Source of the DNA: Lachnospiraceae bacterium UBA4316
GTDB lineage: Bacteria; Bacillota; Clostridia; Lachnospirales; Lachnospiraceae
Assembly: GCA_002394535.1 (NCBI GenBank)
Contig: DGUG01000133.1
Span: forward strand, 1 to 13,840
DNA length: 13,840 bases
Direction of reading: 5' to 3'
The notes beneath the pieces were generated by a model, which saw only the letters and a list, made by a program, of their open reading frames with translations, did not search any database and was not told the DNA's origin. Each line of letters opens with the position of its first letter. Position 1 is the first letter of the stretch. Shown piece after piece: positions 1 through 7,600 of this stretch. A program made the translations under genes and the position numbers.

Positions 1-183
1 TACAACGAGGACGAGATCGTATCTTCTGATATCATCGGAAGCACATACGGTTCAATCTTTGATGCAACACAGACAATGGTTGGTGAAGACAATCTTGTTC
101 AGGTTGTTTCATGGTACGATAACGAGAACAGCTACACATCACAGATGGTTCGTACAATCAAGTACTTTGCTGAACTCGGCTAA
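1..183 (+). CDS. gap: Glyceraldehyde-3-phosphate dehydrogenase, C-terminal end (partial)
   Basis: Frame 1 is open from the first base to TAA at 181-183, giving 60 residues that match the C-terminal end of phosphorylating GAPDH. Visible motifs are [15 protein letters not shown], and [20 protein letters not shown] followed by a short tail. The WYDNE..Y segment is the conserved family end that contributes to the NAD/active-site region. The enzyme converts glyceraldehyde-3-phosphate, NAD and phosphate to 1,3-bisphosphoglycerate in the cytosol, the step just before the product of the next gene, pgk. The start lies outside the window. The gene is followed at once by a strong intrinsic terminator. 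The identification is firm from motif and gene order. Confidence 0.96.
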   Translation, partial: YNEDEIVSSDIIGSTYGSIFDATQTMVGEDNLVQVVSWYDNENSYTSQMVRTIKYFAELG

Positions 184-196
184 GTTTTGCTAAAAT
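167..196 (+). promoter_or_regulatory. Possible pgk promoter (extended -10) over the gap stop codon
   Basis: TTGCTG at 167-172 and TAAAAT at 191-196 are separated by 18 bases, and TG sits one base before the -10 element (188-189), as in extended -10 promoters. The predicted start near 203 would fall inside the left arm of the gap terminator, so such a transcript could not form the whole hairpin. This is a pattern match only. It would explain how pgk is expressed despite the terminator. Confidence 0.3.
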
Positions 197-199
197 CAT

Positions 200-232
200 A
201 ACCCCGGTCTTTGCGGCCGGGGTTTGTTTTCT
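200..232 (+). terminator. Intrinsic terminator between gap and pgk
   Basis: AACCCCGGTC at 200-209 pairs with GGCCGGGGTT at 215-224 (ten pairs including one G-T wobble) around a five-base loop, and is followed by the T-rich run TTTGTTTTCTT. It starts 17 bases after the gap stop. Only 25 bases separate the T-run from the pgk start, so pgk must depend on read-through or on a promoter lying upstream of or inside this element. Confidence 0.9.
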
Positions 233-257
233 TAAAGTGATAAAAGGAGGATATGAT

Positions 258-1490
258 ATGGCACTTAACAAGAAGAGCGTTGACGATCTCAACGCAAAGG
301 GAAGAAGAGTACTCGTAAGATGCGATTTTAACGTTCCTTTGAAGGAAGGCAAGATCACAGACGATACCCGTATCAGGGCAGCGCTTCCCACGATCCAGAA
401 GCTTATAAATGACGGAGCAAAGGTTATACTGTGCTCACACCTTGGCAAGGTTAAGGAAGGTCCCAACGAGAAGGAGTCCCTGGCTCCGGTTGCAAAGGCA
501 CTTTCCGAAAAGCTCGGCAAGGAAGTTGTATTTGTTTCGGACTATAACGTAACGGGCGCTGCTGCTACAGAGGCAGTTGCAAACATGAAGGAAGGGGATG
601 TTGTTCTTCTTCAGAATACCCGTTTCCGCGGCAAGGAAGAGACCAAGCCCACCGAGGCAGGAGAGAACTTTGCAAAAGAGCTTGCAGATCTTGCAGACGA
701 TTATGTATGTGATGCATTCGGATCAGCTCACAGAGCACACGCATCCGTTGCTGTTGTTACCAAGTATATTACCGAAAAAGGCGGCACAAACGCAGTAGGA
801 TACCTCATGCAGAAGGAAATAGATTTCCTCGGCAACGCTGTTGAGAATCCCGTTCGTCCTTTCGTTGCGATCCTCGGCGGTGCCAAGGTTGCCGATAAGC
901 TTAACGTTATCGACAATCTTCTCGAGAAGGCTGATACCCTTATCATCGGCGGCGGTATGGCATTCACATTCCTGAAGGCTAAGGGCTATGAGATCGGTAA
1001 GTCGCTCGTTGATAACGAGAAGATTGATTACTGCAAAGAGATGATGGCTAAGGCTGACAAGCTTGGCAAGAAGCTCCTTCTTCCGGTAGATACCGGTATT
1101 GCAAAATCATTCCCTGATCCTATTGACGGACCTGTTGACGTATCTTACGTTGATTCAGATAAGATTCCTGCTGACATGGAAGGTCTTGATATCGGACCTA
1201 AGACTCAGGAACTTTTCGCAAATGCAGCCAAGGAAGCCAAGACAGTTGTCTGGAACGGACCTATGGGTGTATTCGAGAACCCTACACTTGCAAAGGGTAC
1301 TATCGCAGTTGCCAAGGCTCTTGCTGAGACAGATGCTACAACGATCATCGGTGGCGGTGATTCCGCAGCAGCATGTAACCAGCTGGGCTTCGCTGACAAG
1401 ATGAGCCACATCTCAACAGGCGGCGGTGCTTCCCTTGAATTCCTCGAGGGCAAGGAACTTCCGGGTGTTTATGCAGCAGATGACAAATAA
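258..1490 (+). CDS. pgk: Phosphoglycerate kinase
   Basis: This is a 410-residue cytosolic glycolytic enzyme that transfers phosphate from 1,3-bisphosphoglycerate to ADP. The N-terminal signature [13 protein letters not shown], the [11 protein letters not shown] substrate-loop segment and the SHLG segment are present. Other family marks are [13 protein letters not shown], the [15 protein letters not shown] hinge region, [22 protein letters not shown], and the nucleotide-binding GGGDSAAA with [20 protein letters not shown] at the end. Length is normal for the family. I chose ATG at 258 because AAAAGGAGG (242-250) lies seven bases upstream. An in-frame GTG at 237 would read through that ribosome binding site and add residues not found in the family. 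tpiA follows after 43 bases with no terminator, so the two are probably cotranscribed. Confidence 0.97.
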   Translation: MALNKKSVDDLNAKGRRVLVRCDFNVPLKEGKITDDTRIRAALPTIQKLINDGAKVILCSHLGKVKEGPNEKESLAPVAKALSEKLGKEVVFVSDYNVTGAAATEAVANMKEGDVVLLQNTRFRGKEETKPTEAGENFAKELADLADDYVCDAFGSAHRAHASVAVVTKYITEKGGTNAVGYLMQKEIDFLGNAVENPVRPFVAILGGAKVADKLNVIDNLLEKADTLIIGGGMAFTFLKAKGYEIGKSLVDNEKIDYCKEMMAKADKLGKKLLLPVDTGIAKSFPDPIDGPVDVSYVDSDKIPADMEGLDIGPKTQELFANAAKEAKTVVWNGPMGVFENPTLAKGTIAVAKALAETDATTIIGGGDSAAACNQLGFADKMSHISTGGGASLEFLEGKELPGVYAADDK

Positions 1491-1533
1491 TAAATCTAAA
1501 TGGGCGAGCGACCTATAGTTAGGAGGAATATAA

Positions 1534-2280
1534 ATGGCAAGAAGACGTATTATTGCCGGCAACTGGAAGATGAACAAAACTCCCAGCGAGGCAAAAGAAT
1601 TATGTGCAACACTTAAAGATCTCGTTAAGAATGATAATGTAGATGTAGTGTACTGCGTACCTGCAATCGATATCGTACCTGTTGTTGAGGCAGTTAAGGG
1701 TACAAATGTTAAGGTTGGTGCGGAAAACTTCTACATCGAGGACAAGGGTGCCTTTACAGGTGAGATTTCAGCTCCCATGCTCAAGGATGCAGGGGTTGAG
1801 TACATCATCATCGGACATTCCGAAAGACGTGATATCTTCGGCGAGAACGATATCCTTATCAATGCTAAGGTTAAGAAAGCATTCGAGGCAGGGCTCAAGC
1901 CTATCCTTTGCTGCGGCGAGTCTCTGGCTCTTCGTAAGGCTGGCACATATAAGGAGTGGATCGCACGCCAGATCAAGTGGGATCTTGACGGCGTAACAGC
2001 CGATCAGGTGAAGAACCTTGTTATTGCTTACGAGCCCATCTGGGCTATCGGCACAGGCGAGACAGCAACAGCAGATCAGGCTGAAGAAGTGTGCAAGATG
2101 ATCCGTGAGATCATCGCCGGAATGTATGATGCTGCCACAGCAGAAGCTGTCCGCATTCAGTACGGCGGATCCATGAACGCATCAAATGCCGCAGAACTTC
2201 TCGGCAAGGACAACATTGACGGCGGCCTTATCGGCGGCGCAAGCCTCAAGCCTGATTTCGGCCAGATCGTTAATGCATAA
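1534..2280 (+). CDS. tpiA: Triosephosphate isomerase
   Basis: This is a 248-residue TIM-barrel enzyme interconverting dihydroxyacetone phosphate and glyceraldehyde-3-phosphate in the cytosol, supplying the gap and pgk steps encoded just upstream. The active site is complete: Asn10 and Lys12 in AGNWKMNK, the electrophile His95 in IIGHSERR, and the catalytic base Glu167 in [11 protein letters not shown]. The phosphate-binding segments YGGSM (about 210-214) and GGLIGGASL (about 230-238) are also present. AGGAGG at 1521-1526 is seven bases before the ATG. Length is usual for bacterial TIM. The cluster does not continue into phosphoglycerate mutase or enolase; a hairpin follows instead. Confidence 0.98.
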   Translation: MARRRIIAGNWKMNKTPSEAKELCATLKDLVKNDNVDVVYCVPAIDIVPVVEAVKGTNVKVGAENFYIEDKGAFTGEISAPMLKDAGVEYIIIGHSERRDIFGENDILINAKVKKAFEAGLKPILCCGESLALRKAGTYKEWIARQIKWDLDGVTADQVKNLVIAYEPIWAIGTGETATADQAEEVCKMIREIIAGMYDAATAEAVRIQYGGSMNASNAAELLGKDNIDGGLIGGASLKPDFGQIVNA

Positions 2281-2339
2281 TAGAACATAGAATTTGTCAA
2301 AACTGCACGAAAAAGAGTGCTGAAAATGGCGTAAAACAG

Positions 2340-2395
2340 GGAGGTCTATTGTAAGGATTTTACAGTAGACCTCCTTATATCACTTTTTCGTTTTG
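2340..2395 (+). terminator. Long hairpin after tpiA, probable terminator
   Basis: A 15-base arm at 2340-2354 pairs with 2360-2374 (one G-T wobble) around a five-base loop. The adjacent downstream sequence is not pure T, but a T-rich stretch, CTTTTTCGTTTT, follows at 2382-2393. An outer layer is also partly complementary: CGAAAAAG in the left flank (2308-2315) matches CTTTTTCG at 2383-2390, so the structure may extend to about 90 bases. It most likely ends the pgk-tpiA transcript. Confidence 0.7.
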
Positions 2396-2404
2396 GCCAT
2401 TATT

Positions 2405-2455
2405 TTTACTATCACTTTGATAAATAGTATGCTATATTTTGAGAGTGATAGTAAA
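2405..2455 (+). promoter_or_regulatory. Candidate promoter and operator dyad for the kinase operon
   Basis: TTTACTATCACT at 2405-2416 is repeated exactly inverted as AGTGATAGTAAA at 2444-2455. Between the arms, TATGCT at 2428-2433 could be a -10 box, 17 bases downstream of a weak -35 (TTTACT, 2405-2410) that overlaps the left arm. That would put the transcription start near 2440, just before the right arm. A further partial copy, ATAGTA at 2424-2429, pairs with TACTAT at 2407-2412. The arrangement suits a dimeric repressor such as a MarR-type protein, but no regulator gene of that kind is in the window. The promoter boxes are weak matches. Confidence 0.4.
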
Positions 2456-2482
2456 TCAAATCCTTTAAGGATAAGGAGTTGG

Positions 2483-2557
2483 GTGTATGATCCTGAAGGG
2501 CATGCCAGGATGGTGCAGCTTGTTAAAGACAAGATCAACGAGATTTTTGCTTCATAA
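2483..2557 (+). CDS. Possible 24-residue leader peptide or gene remnant
   Basis: From GTG at 2483 the frame encodes VYDPEGHARMVQLVKDKINE plus IFAS and ends at 2557, 23 bases before the kinase start. The composition looks like a real amphipathic helix rather than random sequence. AAGGAG at 2473-2478 is only four bases from this GTG. The same site is eight bases, a better distance, from an ATG at 2487 in another frame that would give a 25-residue basic peptide ending at 2564. The GTG frame stays open upstream to an ATG at 2429 that has no ribosome binding site, so a decayed C-terminal fragment of a lost gene is another possibility. I do not recognise the family. Confidence 0.25.
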   Translation: MYDPEGHARMVQLVKDKINEIFAS

Positions 2558-2580
2558 GGGATAATCTGAAAGGAAACTGA

Positions 2581-4629
2581 ATGAATCAGAAAAGAACCGA
2601 AAATTTTATTCTGCTCCTGATGACGTTGGCCTGTGCCGGTCTGACGATAGAGAGTATCATGCTGGGGTGGGAATTCTGGGTACCGCCTCTTATCATCATC
2701 GGAACGATCTTACTGTGGGTAATGAATGTTCTGTCCATCCCGGATTATCCGATCCGCAGGGTCGGATATCTGATCTATGCCATGCTGACTGTTTTTTTTC
2801 ACGGAGTACATGAAACAAGTATCTTTGACGTAGTAGCTATCGTCACGCTTGTCATGGTAGGATTCTCCTTCTTTGATCAGGTCTATATGATGCATCTCTT
2901 TGTTGCGGAATATGTGATCATCATGTGCATGCAGATCGTGATGGCCCGTGGCAGTGGCAGTACCGTATTTGACGGTCTGAACATCTCCAGAGTCATCCTG
3001 CACTTTTCTGTCATCTTTCTGATCTACTTCAGCTGTGTCAAGGCGATAGGCGACCGGGCGGAGTACAATGACAGCCTACAGGATATGAATGTCCGGATCG
3101 ATCACAATGAAGCCGATATGGAGGATTTTCTATCCAATATATCCCACGAACTCAGGACGCCGATCAATGTCGTCAACGGTATGTCGGATCTTCTGATCAA
3201 GAAGGGTATCGGCAGCGAAGCGGACTCGATAAAAAAAGCGGGAATAAGACTGGCGTATCAGGTTGAGGATATCCAGGATTATACAGAGTGTAAGAGACGG
3301 AAAGTATTTCTGGAAGAAGATAATTACATGTGTATATCCCTTATAAATGATGTGGTCACAAGCTTCCGGCAGAATGATAACACAAAGAATCTGGAACTGG
3401 TTGTCGATCTGAGCCCACGGACCCCGACAATGCTGAGAGGCGATATTAAAAAACTTCACAAGATATTCAGACATCTTCTCGAAAATGCGATAAAGTTCAC
3501 AAGAAATGGCGGTGTATACGTGAAGATGTTCGCGGAATCCACCGATTACGGTGTGAATCTGTGCATCGAGATGACGGATACCGGTATAGGGATGAGCAGG
3601 GATGCCATCCGGGGCATAAGTGAAGGAATGTATCAGGCCAATAAAAAGAGAAACCGCAGTTCGGGCGGGATAGGGCTGGGTCTTTATATTGTTCACGGAT
3701 TTGCCCACAAAATGGGGGGCTTTGTTAAGATCGAAAGCGATAGAGGAAACGGTACGACGATAAGAGTCACAATCCCCCAAAAAGTTATTGATAAAAAACC
3801 ATGTCTTTCCCTTGCGGAAACATTTGACGGAGCGGTTCTGTTCCATGTCAGACCCGATAAATACAAGGTTCCTCGGCTTCGTGAGTTCTACAGCAATATG
3901 GCTGCCAATCTGGCAACAGGAATAAAAGTCCCCCTGTATCCTGCCGATACGGTGTATGAGGTTGAGCGGTTAAAAGAAAAATTAAACGCCACCCATGTGT
4001 TCATGGGTCAGGAGGAGTATGAGGAAAACAAGGGATATTTCGAGGAACTGGCAAAGGAAGATATCATAGTTGTTGTATCGGCTGAGGCGGGATTCGAATT
4101 GCCGGAGGGCAGCCGTGTGATACTGATGCCCAAGCCGCTTTATGCGTACCCCATAATAAAGATCCTAAATGAAGGTCGTAATGTCACGGACATTGAAGAT
4201 GATGAGAGTCAGGAAAGACCGGTATTCAGGGGCGTGAAGGCACTTATTGTGGATGACGAGCCAATGAATCTCGTTGTGGCGGCATCGCTCTTCAAGAATT
4301 ATGAGATGGTAATAGATACCGCGGGAAGCGGTAAGGAGTCCATTCGAAAATATCGTGACAACGATTACGACATTGTGTTTATGGATCATATGATGCCGGA
4401 AATGGACGGTGTGGAGGCCATGCAGAAGATCAAAGCCGTGGCTGCCGATATGGATAAAAAGGCTGTTGTTGTCGCACTTACCGCAAATGCAGTCTCAGGT
4501 GCAAGGGAAATGTTCATCAACGAAGGTTTTGACGGGTTTATTGCAAAACCGATAAACATAACCGATTTTGAAAGGGTAATGCTGAGAGTCCTTCCCGAAG
4601 CAAATGTGAAGGGAGGCGGCAGAGCATGA
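2581..4629 (+). CDS. Membrane hybrid histidine kinase with degenerate plus canonical receiver
   Basis: This is a 682-residue sensor kinase. The N-terminus (about 8-153) is five or six hydrophobic segments with very short loops and no sizeable extracytoplasmic domain, suggesting sensing within the membrane. The dimerisation/phosphoacceptor domain has His189 in NISHELRTP. The ATPase domain has the N-box LLENAIKFT (Asn302), G1 box DTGIGM (333-338) and G2 box GGIGLGLYIV (362-371). Residues about 412-535 look like a receiver fold without an identifiable phosphoacceptor Asp. The second receiver (about 552-672) is complete: acidic pair Asp558-Asp559, phosphoacceptor Asp602 in FMDHMMPEMDG, Thr634 and Lys656. 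There is no HPt domain, so onward transfer would need one from another protein; the next gene has one. AAAGGA about five bases upstream supports the start. Its TGA overlaps the next ATG as ATGA. The ligand is unknown. Confidence 0.9.
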   Translation: MNQKRTENFILLLMTLACAGLTIESIMLGWEFWVPPLIIIGTILLWVMNVLSIPDYPIRRVGYLIYAMLTVFFHGVHETSIFDVVAIVTLVMVGFSFFDQVYMMHLFVAEYVIIMCMQIVMARGSGSTVFDGLNISRVILHFSVIFLIYFSCVKAIGDRAEYNDSLQDMNVRIDHNEADMEDFLSNISHELRTPINVVNGMSDLLIKKGIGSEADSIKKAGIRLAYQVEDIQDYTECKRRKVFLEEDNYMCISLINDVVTSFRQNDNTKNLELVVDLSPRTPTMLRGDIKKLHKIFRHLLENAIKFTRNGGVYVKMFAESTDYGVNLCIEMTDTGIGMSRDAIRGISEGMYQANKKRNRSSGGIGLGLYIVHGFAHKMGGFVKIESDRGNGTTIRVTIPQKVIDKKPCLSLAETFDGAVLFHVRPDKYKVPRLREFYSNMAANLATGIKVPLYPADTVYEVERLKEKLNATHVFMGQEEYEENKGYFEELAKEDIIVVVSAEAGFELPEGSRVILMPKPLYAYPIIKILNEGRNVTDIEDDESQERPVFRGVKALIVDDEPMNLVVAASLFKNYEMVIDTAGSGKESIRKYRDNDYDIVFMDHMMPEMDGVEAMQKIKAVAADMDKKAVVVALTANAVSGAREMFINEGFDGFIAKPINITDFERVMLRVLPEANVKGGGRA

Positions 4630-7600
4630 AGAAAAACGGACTGTTCAAAAGATATATTGAGGCCATCAGGGATCATGACAGGGATTTTACGGAACGGATG
4701 TTCCTGATAGTTACGATAATCACCGAGATAGCAGTTACCATTGCGCTTATCGGTGACATATACATCGGCGAGAGTCCGGGAGAGATATTAACGGTACTTG
4801 CCGTGGTGATCATGGTACCTGCATGCACGCTGACGGGTTTGTACAAAAACAGGCTCAAGCCGGCTATCAAACTGGTTGTTTTATGCCAGGTGTTCGGTGT
4901 TGTTCCGTCACTGTTTTTCTTCGGAGGCGGTCTGAACGGAGGGGGATTCCTGTGGATCATCTTCACCTTTATGTATATCGGAATGCTTCTGACGGGAAGA
5001 TGGAGAACGGTGATGCTGTCGATCCTGTCGGCTCTGACTCTTGTCTGTTATCTGGTATCATATTACATCGGTTCGCCACTCTGGGTCCATTCCTTCCGGG
5101 AAACCTATGTGGATTCATTTATTTCTGTTCTGCTTGTGGGATTGGTGTGCTTTGCCATGTCCATGGCACAGTCTGTTCTGTTTAAGAAAGAAAACGACAG
5201 AGCTATCAGAGAAGCCGAGAGAGCGGAGGAGCTCACCCGAGCCCAGAACAGATTTTTCTCAAGTATGAGTCATGAGATACGTACGCCCATCAATTCCATA
5301 CTCGGACTTAACGAGCTGATCCTCCGTGACGAAAGCGCTTCGGATGATGTTGTAAGGGATGCAAACGGCATACAGGGAGCAGGCAAACTGCTGCTGGCTC
5401 TTATAAATGACATCCTGGATTTTTCTAAGATAGAAGCCGGAAGCATGGATATAGTACCCGTGGATTATAATGTGGGTGATATGCTGTCGGAGATAGTGAA
5501 CATGATCTGGCACAAGGCACATGAAAAGGGTCTGGGATTTGAAGTGAGTGTTGATCCGGAAGTGCCGACCGTCCTCTATGGTGACGAGGTACGCATAAAG
5601 CAGCTTATCATAAATCTTCTGAACAATGCAGTGAAGTATACCCAGAAGGGACATATAGAGCTTCGTGTTGAGAGTAAGGATATAGATGAGAAGACGGCTG
5701 AACTGACGGTTTCCATCGCGGATACCGGAATGGGGATCAAAAAAGAGGATATACCGTTCCTGTTTGATGCGTTCAAGCGTGTTGACGAAGGTAAAAACCG
5801 TCACATAGAAGGAACCGGACTGGGACTGAGCATTGTAAAACAGCTTATTGAACTGATGGACGGGACCATCACCGTTAACAGTGTATACGGCGAAGGATCA
5901 ACATTTACGTTTGTCATAAAGCAGACCGTGACCGATCACAGCAAGGTGGGTGAACTGAATATCCATAATCAGCAGACGGTTAAGAGAAGCAACTACGAGA
6001 GCAGTTTTCTGGCACCCGAGGTCAGCATTTTGATCGTTGATGATAATGAGATGAATCTGGAGGTTGAAAAGAGGCTGCTTGCGGATACCGATATGAATAT
6101 CTACACGGCTCTTTCCGGACAGGAGGCACTGGAGATGAGTCTGAAGACTCATTTTGACGCCATATTTATGGATCATCTCATGCCGAAGATGGACGGAATA
6201 GAGTGTCTTGACCAGCTCAGAAATCAGGCGGGAGGTCTGAACAGGACAACCCCTGTTATCGTTCTTACCGCCAACGCCGGCAGTGAGAACAGGGATCTCT
6301 ACACAAGGGCGGGATTCGACGGATATCTGATCAAGCCTGTTTCCGGAGAAGCCATGGAGCAGATGCTTATCCGCCATATTTCCGGCGAGAAGATCATCCT
6401 AAGATCCGTAATGATAGGTGATGATGAGGAAATACATACCTCCGAGAGATACGCCGATAAGGCTCCTGTCATCATTACATCCACAAGCATGTGCGATCTT
6501 CCCGATGCAGTGGTAAGGAAGCTTCATATTCCGATATTGCCGTTCGTTATCAAAACAGATGAGGGTGTGTTCAAGGATGGTACTCACATTGATGCCAACG
6601 AGCTTATCAGGCATATCAGTGAGGGCAGGGAGGCAATCTCGTCTCCTCCGGATGAGGCAGCTTATACTGAATTCTTTGCGGATGTGCTTAAGAGAGCGCA
6701 TCACGTGATACATATATCTCTGACAACGAGTATGAGTAAAGACTATCTTTTGGCAACAGAGGCGGCAAAATCATTTGATAATGTTACGGTCATCAATTCG
6801 GAATGTCTGTCCAGCTCCACCGGTTTACTTGTGCTTATTGCTTATAAACTTGCTCAACAGGGCATTCCGGTTCAGGATATCATTTCCGAACTCGAGGAGA
6901 TAAAATACCGCCTGCGCTGCAGCTTTATTATCGACACTACGGAATATATGGCGAATAGGGGACTGATCAGTCAGAGACTTCATAAGATCGCAAAGGCTCT
7001 GAACCTTCACCCTATGCTGAGCATCAGAAACGATAAGAAAGCTATCGGCGGGATATGGTTGGGCCGGACAAAGCGGGCCTACAGAAGATATATCCGCAAA
7101 GCACTTCCGCCGGATTCGATACCGGATTCTGATATTGCGTTTGTTACATACGCTTATCTTCCCGGCGAAACACTTGAGTGGATCGAAGAAGAGATCAGAA
7201 AGACAGCTTATTTCGAACACGTTGTATTCCAGCAGGCGTCTGCCGCCATATCCTCCAACTGCGGTCCCGGAGCATTTGGAATACTGTATTTCCTCAAGTC
7301 CAACAAGATGTATAATATCGCATCGTATATCGATGATGACCGCAGGACGGAAGAGATTGAAGACGCGGAAGAGATAGAAGATACAGAAGAGCCGGAGGAT
7401 ATTCAGGACGAGTTACAGGCCGAACTACAGGAAATGATCCCGGATGAATTCCCGGCGGATGCCGCCCGGCAAGCAGACACCGGCGAGCCGGAAAGCGGAG
7501 AGAAATGGTATGAGAAGCTTGACTGTATCGATGCAGATGTTGCCATAAAGAACAGCGGTTCCGAGGAAGCCTTCAGATCGGTGCTGGAGATATTCTACAA

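Larger units (their letters stand above)
2281..2580. other. 300-base gap between tpiA and the kinase operon
   Basis: The left part holds the probable tpiA terminator hairpin. The middle is AT-rich and contains a perfect 12-bp inverted repeat (2405-2416 and 2444-2455) around weak promoter-like boxes. The right part (2483-2564) has two overlapping tiny ORFs behind one ribosome binding site. I see no tRNA, IS end or full gene. Confidence 0.75.

Noticed and set aside
237..257. GTG start giving a seven-residue longer Pgk
   Set aside because: The extra codons are the ribosome binding site itself, and the family begins at the following ATG.
2281..2580. T-box, riboswitch or tRNA in the longest gap
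   Set aside because: No T-box sequence, tRNA cloverleaf or known riboswitch core could be recognised; only simple hairpins were seen.
3130..3846. 238-residue open frame on the minus strand
   Set aside because: It lies opposite the ATPase core of the first kinase, whose motifs are intact. No family resemblance.
6462..7310. DegV domain as a separate gene or a frameshift fusion artefact
   Set aside because: The reading frame is continuous from 4626 to 8087 with no internal ribosome binding site at a plausible start, and an HPt domain follows in frame, so the fusion is real in this sequence.
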